DNA of 64,000 bases from UBA952 sp044361535. GTDB taxonomy: Bacteria > Bacteroidota > Bacteroidia > Flavobacteriales_D > Crocinitomicaceae. The notes beneath the pieces were generated by a model, which did no database searches, was not told where the DNA came from, and worked only from the letters and a program-made list of their open reading frames with translations. The translations under genes and the position numbers were made by a program. Positions 7,083 through 16,041 of this stretch are shown piece after piece (within the stretch, counting starts at the first letter, position 1; each line of letters opens with the position of its first letter). Location: NCBI GenBank assembly GCA_044361535.1, contig JBIKIQ010000014.1, positions 1 through 64,000 of the forward strand, given 5' to 3'.

Positions 7083-8507
7083 TTACTTAACGCCATGCAT
7101 CATTTTAGAAAGAACCTTTGTTAAAAGCAACATAAGTAAACCAAGAACTATTACAAATATTGCTATTGAAATAAATATCGTTGATGCTCCTAACTTTTCT
7201 ACATACATTGCAATATAACCACCCATGATATTTGCTACAAAAGAGGACAACATCCATACTCCCATCAACATCGAAGCAAGTTTAAGGGGAGCTAATTTTG
7301 TTACAACCGACAACCCAACAGGAGAAAGGCATAATTCACCAATTGTATGAAAGAAGTAAGTCATTACAAGCCATACTAACGCCGCTTTTTGTGTTACCAC
7401 TTCAGAATTTCCCGATCCACTTGTCTGAACATCAAAAGTTGCAAATAACATAAAAAGAAAACCAATACCAAGTAAAATCATCCCTAAGGACATTTTAACT
7501 GGAGTCGTTAATTTATTACCAATTTTAGAGTTCCAGAACCATGCGAATATAGGTCCTAACAATACAATAAACAACGGATTTACGGATTGAAAAATTGCAG
7601 TTGGAATTTCCCATCCAAAAAAGTGACGGTCTATATATTTATCAGTATACAAGGTCATTGAAGAACCCGCTTGTTCAAAACCTGCCCAGAAGAAAATAAC
7701 AAAAAATGTTAGAATAAAAATAACCGTAATTCTTTGTTTCTCTTCAAATGTCAAAGGTTTTTTAGTAGCTTTTTCAACCTCTGAATTATCAGCAGAAAGA
7801 TCTTTTTTCTTTGCTCCAGGCTCTACACCAATTTCTAATAAATACTTTGATGAAAGCCAATTAAACAACAACTGCCCAATTGCCATTCCAATTGCTGCAG
7901 CTAAAAATCCATATTTATATCCATAACTAATAATTTCACCATTTGATCCTTTTGTAGCAAATAAATCATCTGTAAGAATAGCAATTACAATTGGAGCGAT
8001 AAGAGCGCCTAAATTAATTCCCATGTAAAAAATTGAAAAGGCAGAGTCTCTTCGATTGTCATTCGGTCTATACAATTGACCTACCATTGTTGAAATATTT
8101 GGCTTGAACATTCCATTTCCAAGAATTAATAAAATAAGCCCTAGAGCCAAACCAAAATGAGTGTTTATTGAAAAAAGCACAAGTTGTCCTACAAACATTG
8201 TAATACCTCCAATGGTGATGGCTTTTCTTTGCCCTAAGTAGTTGTCCGCAATCCAACCGCCGATTATTGGAGTTAAATAAACAAAACCTGTAAAATATCC
8301 ATAAATCAACGAAGCAGTAGATTCTTCTATATTCAAACCGTTCTCCATCCATAATTTCGTCATGTAAAGCATCAAAATCGCTCTCATTCCGTAGTAACTA
8401 AAACGTTCCCACATTTCTGTGAAAAACAATAAATAGAGACCTTTCGGATGCCCTAAAATAGTTCCTTTGGCTTCAATTCTATCTAATAAATCATCGGATG
8501 TTTTCAT
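7083..8507 (-). CDS. POT family proton-dependent peptide transporter (second of two)
   Basis: 474 residues with the POT signature EMWERFSYYGMRAIL near residues 31-45 and GGWIADNYLGQRKAI after helix 2, with about 14 transmembrane segments. A charged cytoplasmic linker (PGAKKKDLSADNSEVEKATKK) separates the two halves. It is the promoter-proximal gene of the pair. On the minus strand a near-consensus -7 box, TAAATTCG (8530-8537), lies 22 bases before the ATG. The upstream 132 bp is shared with the divergent msrB gene. Confidence 0.93.
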   Translation of the reverse strand: MKTSDDLLDRIEAKGTILGHPKGLYLLFFTEMWERFSYYGMRAILMLYMTKLWMENGLNIEESTASLIYGYFTGFVYLTPIIGGWIADNYLGQRKAITIGGITMFVGQLVLFSINTHFGLALGLILLILGNGMFKPNISTMVGQLYRPNDNRRDSAFSIFYMGINLGALIAPIVIAILTDDLFATKGSNGEIISYGYKYGFLAAAIGMAIGQLLFNWLSSKYLLEIGVEPGAKKKDLSADNSEVEKATKKPLTFEEKQRITVIFILTFFVIFFWAGFEQAGSSMTLYTDKYIDRHFFGWEIPTAIFQSVNPLFIVLLGPIFAWFWNSKIGNKLTTPVKMSLGMILLGIGFLFMLFATFDVQTSGSGNSEVVTQKAALVWLVMTYFFHTIGELCLSPVGLSVVTKLAPLKLASMLMGVWMLSSFVANIMGGYIAMYVEKLGASTIFISIAIFVIVLGLLMLLLTKVLSKMMHGVK

Positions 8508-8639
8508 AATTAGTTTTTTGTTTAAAGGTCGAATTTACAAAAAAAAATGAGAGCATTACATTTTATCGATTTCAATTATTGTATTCTATCGAAATAAATG
8601 AAAATAAAACAATTAACCTTCCTCACTTGTATTATTGAT

Positions 8640-9137
8640 ATGAAAATATTTCTTAAGCTACTTTTTATTGCGTTGATTAGTCAAAGCTGCGCTCAGAATA
8701 AAGAACATATAAATACAACTAATATCGGGTATCCAGATTCCCTTAAAATAAGGAAAAGTGATGATGAATGGAGAAAAATTTTACCCACTGAAGTCTATGA
8801 TGTTACCCGAAAAGCAGGGACTGAATGCGCCGGGACGGATAAATTCAAAAATAACAAAGACGAGGGAACTTACCTTTGCTATTGTTGTGAATTAGAGTTA
8901 TTCAAAAGCGAACATAAATTTAACTCAGGCACTGGCTGGCCAAGCTATTTTCAAGTTTATGACAAGCGAAACGTTCACATTGAAGTGGATTCTTCACTCG
9001 GAATGATTAGAGAAGAAGTATCATGTGCGCGTTGTGATGCCCATTTAGGTCATGTATTCAATGATGGACCAAATCCTACCGGTTTGAGATATTGCATCAA
9101 TTCCGTAGCTTTGAAGTTTAAAAAGAAAAACACATGA
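8640..9137 (+). CDS. msrB: Peptide-methionine (R)-S-oxide reductase MsrB (lipoprotein)
   Basis: About 165 residues. It reduces methionine-R-sulfoxide in proteins. An N-terminal lipoprotein signal (FIALISQSC, acylated Cys17) shows export and membrane anchoring. The SelR domain has GTGWPSYF, two zinc cysteine pairs (CYCC and CARC) and the catalytic cysteine in RYCINS. The start at 8640 is preferred because it puts the signal peptide at the N-terminus; an in-frame ATG at 8598 would add 14 residues. The stop overlaps the msrA start (ATGA), so the pair is translationally coupled. Confidence 0.94.
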   Translation: MKIFLKLLFIALISQSCAQNKEHINTTNIGYPDSLKIRKSDDEWRKILPTEVYDVTRKAGTECAGTDKFKNNKDEGTYLCYCCELELFKSEHKFNSGTGWPSYFQVYDKRNVHIEVDSSLGMIREEVSCARCDAHLGHVFNDGPNPTGLRYCINSVALKFKKKNT

Positions 9138-9667
9138 TACAAGAAACTACGTTAGGTGCAGGATGTTTTTGGTGCATCGAAGCATGTTACTCTCAACTCC
9201 AAGGAGTTTTGGAAGTATATCCAGGTTATGCAGGCGGTCATAAACTAAATCCAACATACCAAGAAGTTTGTGCAGGGAACACTGGACATGCCGAAGTTGC
9301 ACGAGTTGTTTTTGACGATGAAAAAGTAACCTTTGATGAACTATTAGAATTATTTTGGTTTGTTCATGACCCAACTCAACTCAATCGTCAAGGAAATGAT
9401 ATTGGAACTCAATATCGTTCGGTTGTTTTTTATCACTCTGAATTCCAAAAAGAGCGAGCAGATTATTTCATTTCAAAATTAACGAGAGAAAAGGTATGGG
9501 AAAATCCTATCGTCACTGAAGTAATTGAAATAAATAATTTTTACCGAGCAGAAAACTATCACCACAACTATTTCGAACTAAACCCACAAAACGCCTATTG
9601 CCAAGCGGTAGTTAGACCTAAAGTGGAGAAATTCAGAAAAGTTTTTGAGAGCAAGTTAAAATCTTGA
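9134..9667 (+). CDS. msrA: Peptide-methionine (S)-S-oxide reductase MsrA
   Basis: 177 residues. The catalytic motif GCFWCIEA is at residues 10-17, followed by the family pattern VYPGYAGG, and the C-terminal AYCQAVV provides a candidate resolving cysteine. No signal peptide is visible, so the protein appears cytoplasmic, whereas the MsrB encoded with it is a lipoprotein. The start overlaps the msrB stop by 4 bases. The convergent FISUMP gene ends three bases after the msrA stop, with no obvious hairpin between them. Confidence 0.94.
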   Translation: MIQETTLGAGCFWCIEACYSQLQGVLEVYPGYAGGHKLNPTYQEVCAGNTGHAEVARVVFDDEKVTFDELLELFWFVHDPTQLNRQGNDIGTQYRSVVFYHSEFQKERADYFISKLTREKVWENPIVTEVIEINNFYRAENYHHNYFELNPQNAYCQAVVRPKVEKFRKVFESKLKS

Positions 9668-9669
9668 TT

Positions 9670-10326
9670 TTATTTTATACAACGAACTGAATACCCAAAT
9701 CCTTTATTCGTAAAATTATGAATAAAATGATGGTCATTTCTGAGTCCCCTACTAACGGCCATTTTTGAATCATACTCCGTTATTGTCCAAAAGAATGCTT
9801 TGATTCCTTTATTGTGAAAAATTCCATTGATATCAACACAACCACCTGGAATACCAGAAAATCCTGTACTATTGTTACCATTTGCAGAATTAACTTTCAT
9901 TACTCCTTTATCATCTATACTTTCCCAATTATCCCATCCTGAATTTGCCTTTAATTTATCCCCAAGAAAATAGCCTTCAGTGTTATCAATAGATTCAAAC
10001 TCCGCTTCTGTTGGAATTCTCCATCCTTTGGGTGCTAATCCTCGAGAATCGCTGATAGCAAACCAATTGTATAATTTACCATATTTCTTACCGTTTTCAA
10101 CTGAGAATTCGTAGTTACACCAGGCTGGCTTTTTTTCTAAAAACGCTTTATTCCACTCTTCAGCAGTTTTAGCTTCAAAAAGAGAATCTCCATTTGAAAA
10201 TACTGAAACATCTAAATTTACTTTTTGCCAATCAATCACACCTATCTTTACAGATGGAATAGCTTTTCCCTGAGCGGCTACAATATTAAAAAATGATATA
10301 CAGAATAGTAAAATAAAGAATTTCAT
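9670..10326 (-). CDS. FISUMP domain-containing exported protein
   Basis: 218 residues with a signal peptide (ending at ..FFNIVAAQ) and one Fibrobacter succinogenes major-paralogous (FISUMP) domain. The pattern seen is KYGKLYNWFAI, the APKGWRIPTEAEFES segment, a GIPGG stretch, and the C-terminal RGLRNDHH...GYSVRCIK. The fold is distantly related to C-type-lectin/formylglycine-like domains; function is unknown. It stands alone between convergent msrA and the upstream exonuclease gene, with 52 bases between the latter's stop and its start. Confidence 0.85.
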   Translation of the reverse strand: MKFFILLFCISFFNIVAAQGKAIPSVKIGVIDWQKVNLDVSVFSNGDSLFEAKTAEEWNKAFLEKKPAWCNYEFSVENGKKYGKLYNWFAISDSRGLAPKGWRIPTEAEFESIDNTEGYFLGDKLKANSGWDNWESIDDKGVMKVNSANGNNSTGFSGIPGGCVDINGIFHNKGIKAFFWTITEYDSKMAVSRGLRNDHHFIHNFTNKGFGYSVRCIK

Positions 10327-10378
10327 AAAATATGTATCTATCGACAGAACAAATTTACCTTAATAATGTCAAATAATA

Positions 10379-11101
10379 CTAAACCATTTGAATATTAGAT
10401 TCATCAACCAAACTATTACCCGTGATTTTTAAATATAGTTGAATCAATGCAACAACATCCTTTTCACAATATTTTGCAATTCGCTGCAAATCATTTTCTT
10501 CATAAAATACGCGTGCTACATCGGCACCCGAAATATCATCTTTAGGAGTGGGGATTTTGAAAACATGACATAACAAGGCCAGAGAGGTATAAGCTTTGTA
10601 GTCTCCAAATTTCCATAATTCCATCGTATCAATATGATTGATTTCCCACGGTTTTTTACCTGTAAGATTTAATATTGTAGGGATTTTTATCCCATTAATT
10701 AACATTCTTCGACAGATATATGGAAAATCAAATTCTTTAGCATTATGACCACATAATACATTACTCGGAGAGGAAAAATGATCTTCAAGCATTTTCTTAA
10801 ATTGTATCAATAATGTTTCTTCATCATCATGACTGAATGATTTTATCCTCATTGTTTTATCTCCAAATGAGTTTGTTCGAATATAACCTACTGAAATACA
10901 AACGATTTTTCCGAATTCGGCAAGAATACCACCTCGTTCATGATAAATCTCATCATACGTTTTTAACTCAGTTTTTTGTGTCCGCGTTTTCGATTCAAAA
11001 AGATGTTTTGTATCATCATCTAAATCCTCATAGACATAGGTTTGAGGTACCGTTTCAATATCCAAAAATAGGATGTTTTCAATTTGAATTTTATCTGTCA
11101 T
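10379..11101 (-). CDS. 3'-5' exonuclease (PolB exonuclease-like, DEDDy)
   Basis: 240 residues of the DnaQ-like fold, close to the predicted 3'-5' exonuclease family related to the proofreading domain of PolB. Motif Exo I is FLDIETVP (residues 13-20), Exo II is CGHNAKEFDFPYICRR around 117-132, and Exo III is the YCEKDVVA segment near the C-terminus, with Tyr and Asp spaced as in the DEDDy type. No polymerase domain is attached. It is cytoplasmic and presumably acts in DNA repair, which is inferred from the family. Confidence 0.88.
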   Translation of the reverse strand: MTDKIQIENILFLDIETVPQTYVYEDLDDDTKHLFESKTRTQKTELKTYDEIYHERGGILAEFGKIVCISVGYIRTNSFGDKTMRIKSFSHDDEETLLIQFKKMLEDHFSSPSNVLCGHNAKEFDFPYICRRMLINGIKIPTILNLTGKKPWEINHIDTMELWKFGDYKAYTSLALLCHVFKIPTPKDDISGADVARVFYEENDLQRIAKYCEKDVVALIQLYLKITGNSLVDESNIQMV

Positions 11102-11219
11102 TTTTATTGTTTTTATTGAAGATACTAAAAAAAATATTAACTTGAGACGTGGTCAGTGATTTATTTTACATCGTAACGAAAATTAATACCTTCGTTTTTC
11201 ATACTTCTAAATAATAATT

Positions 11220-11792
11220 ATGATAAAAGCAATTCTATTTGTATTAACTATTTTGCTCATTTCTCAAACCTCGTTTTACGCTCAAAATGAAACAGTAAAA
11301 GAAGCTTTCTTATACCTCAATAAAGTCAGGGGAAATCCTTCATTGTATTCTAAAGAAGTAGGTGTTTCACTTTCCGGAATTAAAGCACGTCACGCATTAA
11401 AATGGAATGACACCTTAGCAAAAGTGGCTCAAGCCAAAGCCGAAGATCTAGCCAAAAACAACTATTTTGATCATGTTGATCTTAAAGGATATGGCTTAAA
11501 TTATTATGTGGCAAAAGCTGGTTATAAGTTGCCAAAAGAATGGCTATCAGAGCCATCTTCAAATTTTGTAGAATCCTTAGCTGCGGGTTCGGCAAATCCA
11601 AAAGAAGGAATTATACAATTACTAAATGATGGTGAAGAACCCGTTCACGATAAAGCAGGACATAGAGTTCATTTATTAGGGATTGATGAGTTCTTTAGCA
11701 AAGGAGTTGATATTGGCATTGGTTGGGCAAATGATCCAAAATCCGAATACAACACCTATATGGTTGTTGTCATTGCTAGACACACTTGGTGA
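11220..11792 (+). CDS. CAP (SCP/PR-1-like) domain exported protein
   Basis: 190 residues: a signal peptide (ending ..SQTSFYAQ) and a CAP domain, with the helix LKWNDTLAKVAQAKAEDLAKN, the HVDLKGYGLNYY segment, the central ESLAAGS and the final YNTYMVVVIARH strand. The conserved acidic and histidine positions of the CAP cavity appear to be present. Bacterial secreted CAP proteins have no settled function. It is flanked by a diverging exonuclease gene and by a bidirectional terminator. A near-consensus -7 box, TACCTTCG, lies at 11187-11194. Confidence 0.88.
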   Translation: MIKAILFVLTILLISQTSFYAQNETVKEAFLYLNKVRGNPSLYSKEVGVSLSGIKARHALKWNDTLAKVAQAKAEDLAKNNYFDHVDLKGYGLNYYVAKAGYKLPKEWLSEPSSNFVESLAAGSANPKEGIIQLLNDGEEPVHDKAGHRVHLLGIDEFFSKGVDIGIGWANDPKSEYNTYMVVVIARHTW

Positions 11793-11829
11793 GTTGAATA
11801 TTTATTTTTTAAATACTTAAATCATAAAA

Positions 11830-11855
11830 AAACGCCTCCGTTTCCGAAGGCGTTT
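11830..11855. terminator. Bidirectional intrinsic terminator between convergent genes
   Basis: AAACGCCT and AGGCGTTT form a GC-containing stem, preceded by an A run and followed by TCTCATTTT. It lies between the stop codons of the CAP gene and the convergent T9SS protein gene and can serve both. Confidence 0.85.
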
Positions 11856-11873
11856 CTCATTTTATTGATAGAA

Positions 11874-13394
11874 TTATTTTACAACAACATTAGATGTAGT
11901 AGTCATTCCATTTGATTTAATAGAAACAATGTAGCTTCCTTTTGAAATAGATTCAGTTGAGAAAGAAATCAATTGAGTACCAAAAGCATTTGAAAGCATT
12001 TGTGTACTTACTACTCTTCCTTGAAGATCCATTAAAGAAATTGCATAATCAGCATTTGAAGCTTCAAAAGAAACATTTACAACATCAGATGCAGGGTTTG
12101 GATATACATTCAATGCAATAGTGTTTAATTCATCTACGGAAAGAACTCCTGTCTTAAATGACTTCACTTCAATATCTCCAAATTCCCCACCAGTTGCCAA
12201 TACAGCACCAGTAGCATCTTTAACCGTGTAAACACCATTTCCGTATGAACAACAAATTCCATCTCCATAAGCATCTAAAATTTCAAATGTGTAGCAAGTA
12301 TTAGCTTGAAGGTTTGCCGTTACTTGTGGTCTAACAGTTGTACCTGCAGCACCTAAATCCGTCCAAGATCCGCCACCTTGAGCAACTACTGTTCCTGCTG
12401 GATTCTTGATTTTCCAAGAAGTTTCAGAAGCATATTGGTCAGTTGTGATATCAACTGTTACAATTTGAGACGCTGCATTTACAGCTGATGAAATCGAAGC
12501 ATTAACAGTGTTGTTTGTAGCAGATGCATCACCTGTTGTAGAAACTGTAACTACAAGTGCTCCTCCTGTAAAATTAGCAATCGGCGTACAATTAACAGTT
12601 GCAACTCCATATGTTGCTAAGCTTCCTGAATAAGTACCAGTAGAAACTGTTGTTCCACCTTGAGTAACTGTAACAGTAGCAGCTGATAATGCACTAGTAC
12701 CCATATTTTGGATATCCACTTTAGGTGTGTAAGATCCCTCACAATGAACTAAATCACCACCATAAGTTAATGCAGAAACATCAACTGGTTGAGACGCCGG
12801 TGGAGGACAACTTCCAACAGAATTGTAAATATTTGTTGCTGAAGCCTGACCTAATTCAGTTATAACTCTGTTAGGACAAATTTTGTATATAGTCGGGTAA
12901 AAAGCAATGTTATAATCATTATTTATTTGCGTAGCTGTAGCAGAAACAGGATTTGCCATAGGGAATTGAATTTGACCTAAAGTAGCATTTGGTTCAATCC
13001 AGTTACCAATTGTACCTGAACCATCTAGCATTGTAGCGTCAGCAGTAGCACCATCACCTTCAATCCAAATTACCATAACATCATCCGTTGTACCAGCAGC
13101 AACACCTGGATATCCGGCAGGACCATGATTGATATACACATCATCCAATGCTCCACTTAAGTGATAGTTCCAACAAGGACCACACCATGTAGCTGATACA
13201 TCAAGAATTACAGTATAACCTTGATCTAAATAATCGTACAAAGTATATGTACCATTTCCATTTTGTCCTGCAGTTGAAAGCCATGTCTGATAGGCAGTAA
13301 CTGTAAAATCTGGTGCAATACTTCCATCAGCTAATTGAGCTTTCGCTCCAAAAGCACCAGCGAAAATTGCAGCACTAAGTATAAGTTTTTTCAT
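11874..13394 (-). CDS. T9SS type A sorting domain protein with thioredoxin-like domain
   Basis: 506 residues. After a signal peptide (..GAFGAKAQ) comes a thioredoxin-like domain with the redox motif ATWCGPCWNY at about 68-77. A CARDB-like beta-sandwich region (around 200-300) and a further beta-rich segment rich in Gly and Cys follow. The C-terminus has the type A sorting signal beginning at LNVYPNPASDVV and ending in a short basic-free strand. The protein is probably secreted through the type IX system and anchored or released at the surface. A disulfide-linked or redox role outside the cell is inferred from the CxxC motif. Confidence 0.88.
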   Translation of the reverse strand: MKKLILSAAIFAGAFGAKAQLADGSIAPDFTVTAYQTWLSTAGQNGNGTYTLYDYLDQGYTVILDVSATWCGPCWNYHLSGALDDVYINHGPAGYPGVAAGTTDDVMVIWIEGDGATADATMLDGSGTIGNWIEPNATLGQIQFPMANPVSATATQINNDYNIAFYPTIYKICPNRVITELGQASATNIYNSVGSCPPPASQPVDVSALTYGGDLVHCEGSYTPKVDIQNMGTSALSAATVTVTQGGTTVSTGTYSGSLATYGVATVNCTPIANFTGGALVVTVSTTGDASATNNTVNASISSAVNAASQIVTVDITTDQYASETSWKIKNPAGTVVAQGGGSWTDLGAAGTTVRPQVTANLQANTCYTFEILDAYGDGICCSYGNGVYTVKDATGAVLATGGEFGDIEVKSFKTGVLSVDELNTIALNVYPNPASDVVNVSFEASNADYAISLMDLQGRVVSTQMLSNAFGTQLISFSTESISKGSYIVSIKSNGMTTTSNVVVK

Positions 13395-13438
13395 GTTAAA
13401 AAATTTAGTTTGCGTAAATTTAGCATAAAGTTTTAAAT

Positions 13439-14131
13439 ATGCGAAAAAAGATTGTTTTTTTTTCAGGGGCAGGCATGAGCGCTGAAAGTGGTATAAGTAC
13501 TTTTAGAGATTCTGGCGGGCTTTGGGAGCAATATGACATTTATGATGTCGCTACTCCCGAGGCATGGAAAAAAAATCCAGACCTAGTTTCGAACTTCTAT
13601 AACCAACGAAGAAAACAGATAATTGACACTTCGCCAAATGAAGCCCATTTTTTCATTGCTGAATTGGAAGCCTATTTTGATGTATTTGTAATTACGCAGA
13701 ATATCGATGATTTGCATGAGAGAGCCGGATCGAACAATATCCTTCATCTTCACGGCAATATTCGATTGGCGAAATCATCAGGACCACATCAAGAAAAAAA
13801 ACTTTATCCAATTGATGGATGGGAATTAACCAAAAATGACCTGTGTGAAGAAGGATATAGACTTCGTCCTCATGTGGTTTGGTTTGGAGAAGCTGTTCCC
13901 GCTTTAGAAGATGCTATTCCAATAATTGAAAATGCTGATCTATTTGTAGTTATTGGCACTTCTCTTCAAGTGTATCCTGCTGCCGGATTAATTCATTATG
14001 CCCCAAAAACTTCAACTAAAATACTAATCGATCCAAATCTAGATTCTTTTACGATACCATCAGACTTTATCAAAATTGCGAAAAATTCAACAGCCGCAAT
14101 TAAGGATTTAAAGGACCTTTTAGAAATGTAG
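13439..14131 (+). CDS. cobB: Sir2-family NAD-dependent deacylase, SIRT5-like, lacking zinc cysteines
   Basis: 230 residues with the NAD-binding GAGMSAESGIS (10-20), the TQNIDDLHERAG motif (86-97), catalytic His105 in LHLHG and RPHVVWFGE. Tyr54 and Arg57 (FYNQRR) match the YxxR pair that reads succinyl/malonyl groups in SIRT5-like (class III) sirtuins, so desuccinylase activity is likely. The four zinc-binding cysteines are absent: only Cys136 occurs in the region between His105 and RPHVVWFGE. Several Bacteroidota sirtuins share this, so it is probably a lineage trait and not decay. It is divergent from the T9SS protein gene across only 44 bp, which contains a palindromic TAAATTTA. Confidence 0.9.
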   Translation: MRKKIVFFSGAGMSAESGISTFRDSGGLWEQYDIYDVATPEAWKKNPDLVSNFYNQRRKQIIDTSPNEAHFFIAELEAYFDVFVITQNIDDLHERAGSNNILHLHGNIRLAKSSGPHQEKKLYPIDGWELTKNDLCEEGYRLRPHVVWFGEAVPALEDAIPIIENADLFVVIGTSLQVYPAAGLIHYAPKTSTKILIDPNLDSFTIPSDFIKIAKNSTAAIKDLKDLLEM

Positions 14132-14135
14132 CGTC

Positions 14136-15506
14136 TTATTTTTTCACTATTGAACGGAATTGACCTTCAGCAACTTCTGTTACGATTTCAACTTCATTTT
14201 CAATTTCAGAGGAACTTGTAATTGCCTTGCCATTTTGTCGAGTAATAGAAAACCCTCGCTTCATAACATGAATTGGATCGAGCAAATCCAAATTCTTTTC
14301 AAGTTCAACGATATTTCGACTTGTAGAGATTAACAAATTGGAGGAACGAAATTTTAATTTTTCCTGATATTGATTGATTATATTGAATCGTTCTTTTATA
14401 TCAAACTTGGCATTATGACTAATCTGAACAACTATATTTTTTAAATGATTTTGATTTTTTGTTACACACTTTTGACTGTTATACTCAAGTGATTTTGTTA
14501 AATCAACTAAGTGCTGTTTCGAGATTCCTGCACTATGTTTTGAAATTTGTTTAAACAATCGCAACAATGCATCTAACTGTTGATTTGCATTGAATAGTAC
14601 ATCCATTGCTTTTGTTCTCGTTACTTGTTGACCAAATCTAATTTCTTGATCAAATTCTCGAAATGTTTGAATGAGAAATTCGGCCAGTTTGGTTGGCGTA
14701 ATCGCATTTCGATAAGCAATCATTTCAGCTACATTCAAATTAGTAGAATGGCCGATTCCTGTCAATATTGGCAATGGAAAAGTTGCAATGGCCTTGCACA
14801 ACTCATAATGGTTGTAACATGTCATCCCGACCTCAGCCCCTCCCCCTCGAACGATGACGACCAAATCAAAATGATGTCGGACTTTCTTTATTTTTTCAAT
14901 GGTTTGAATAATCGAATCTACCGCTTGATCACCTTGCAAGTAGGCATTGAATAAAAATGTAAAAAAAGTATATCCTTCTTCATTGGTATTCAAAACTTCC
15001 ATAAAATCAGAAAGACCTTTGCTTGAATCCGCAGAAATTACTGCAATTCTTTTAGGCAGCAAAGGAAAAGTAAGTGACTGGTTTAAATTTAGGATACCCT
15101 CCTTTTGTAAGCGCTTTAATGTTTCTTCTCTTTGTTTTTGAACTTCTCCCAGAGAAAAGGAAGGATCAATATCTATGATTTGTAAACTTAAACCATAGAG
15201 TTCACTAAAGGTGATTTTTACCTGCATCAATAAATTACTTCCATCTTTCAATGGTTCTTTGACTACTTCAATAAATTGTTGATTTATTCGTTCGTAATTT
15301 TGTTTCCAGATAGTGCCAGTTAGTTGAGCGACTATTTTTTCATTTTCACGTTGAACAATTTCGGGAAAAGCATGCCCACTTGGAAATCGATTGAATTTAT
15401 AAATTTCTGCCTTCACCCAATACGCATGCATGTAGCGATCTTCAATCGTTTTACGAATTGAGGAAACAACTTGTTTAAGGGTGAAAACTTGACGGTCAGG
15501 GGACAT
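14136..15506 (-). CDS. xseA: Exodeoxyribonuclease VII large subunit
   Basis: About 456 residues. An N-terminal OB-fold domain binds single-stranded DNA, then the nuclease domain has VIVRGGGAEVG, GIGHSTNLN and the TPTKLAEFL helix, followed by a long helical stalk and a C-terminal strand. ExoVII degrades single-stranded DNA into oligonucleotides together with many copies of XseB. The ATG at 15506 (MSPDRQVF) fits family N-termini; reading back to a TTG at 15533 would add nine residues. No xseB is adjacent on either side, unlike the usual arrangement. The gene follows the 22-residue repeat protein gene closely on the same strand, at the end of the cytochrome oxidase operon. Confidence 0.93.
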   Translation of the reverse strand: MSPDRQVFTLKQVVSSIRKTIEDRYMHAYWVKAEIYKFNRFPSGHAFPEIVQRENEKIVAQLTGTIWKQNYERINQQFIEVVKEPLKDGSNLLMQVKITFSELYGLSLQIIDIDPSFSLGEVQKQREETLKRLQKEGILNLNQSLTFPLLPKRIAVISADSSKGLSDFMEVLNTNEEGYTFFTFLFNAYLQGDQAVDSIIQTIEKIKKVRHHFDLVVIVRGGGAEVGMTCYNHYELCKAIATFPLPILTGIGHSTNLNVAEMIAYRNAITPTKLAEFLIQTFREFDQEIRFGQQVTRTKAMDVLFNANQQLDALLRLFKQISKHSAGISKQHLVDLTKSLEYNSQKCVTKNQNHLKNIVVQISHNAKFDIKERFNIINQYQEKLKFRSSNLLISTSRNIVELEKNLDLLDPIHVMKRGFSITRQNGKAITSSSEIENEVEIVTEVAEGQFRSIVKK

Positions 15507-15534
15507 GAAAAATCTTGAACTATGAAGATACAAA

Positions 15535-16041
15535 TTAAAACAAACCGAGACGTTCAGCTAGAAGAATAAATTCTATTTGTGTGATTCCCCCTTCAATTAC
15601 ATAACTTGGATAAAATCCTTTATTCCCAAATTCATCACATAAATAAACTTTCGTATTATCAAGAATTATTGAAACGTTGAAATTTTTGGAGCCAAACTCA
15701 TTACATAAATAGAATTTTCCATTTTCAATTACCGCTAAATTGTTAAAGTCTTTCATTCCTATTTCATTACAACCATATAATTTGCCATTCTCCAAAATAT
15801 AGGCTGGCTGAGAGTCGGCAAAACCCGTTTCATTACATTTGAAAATTGAAGAACCTTTTATTTGTCGGATTGGATAAAATTCTCGCATTCCAACCTCATC
15901 GCAGATGAATAATTTTCCTGCTAGAATTTCGTAGGACGCTCTAAATTCCTTTCTGCCAAATTCGTCACATGAATAAATTTTTATTTGAGCAAAATACGTT
16001 AAAATTTGAAATAATAGGATAAGAAATAAAACGTATTTCAT
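15535..16041 (-). CDS. Exported protein of six 22-residue CDEFG repeats
   Basis: 168 residues, not assigned to a family. A signal peptide (..ILTYFAQ) is followed by exactly six tandem 22-residue repeats (residues 21-152) and a short tail. The consensus is K-[IVLF]-[YF]-x-C-[DN]-E-x-G-x-[KR]-[DEGN]-F, then about nine residues ending in G, N or T. Each repeat has one cysteine, so six in all, plus an invariant Glu and Gly two and four residues on. The start ATG overlaps the stop of the DUF420 gene by one base, so it is coupled to the cytochrome oxidase operon. A role as a periplasmic metal or heme handling protein is possible but is inference from context; a structural cysteine ladder is equally possible. 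Confidence 0.8.
   Translation of the reverse strand: MKYVLFLILLFQILTYFAQIKIYSCDEFGRKEFRASYEILAGKLFICDEVGMREFYPIRQIKGSSIFKCNETGFADSQPAYILENGKLYGCNEIGMKDFNNLAVIENGKFYLCNEFGSKNFNVSIILDNTKVYLCDEFGNKGFYPSYVIEGGITQIEFILLAERLGLF

Noticed and set aside
8068..8352. Minus-strand frame within the second POT gene
   Set aside because: It is in another frame of the same strand as the transporter and lacks family features.
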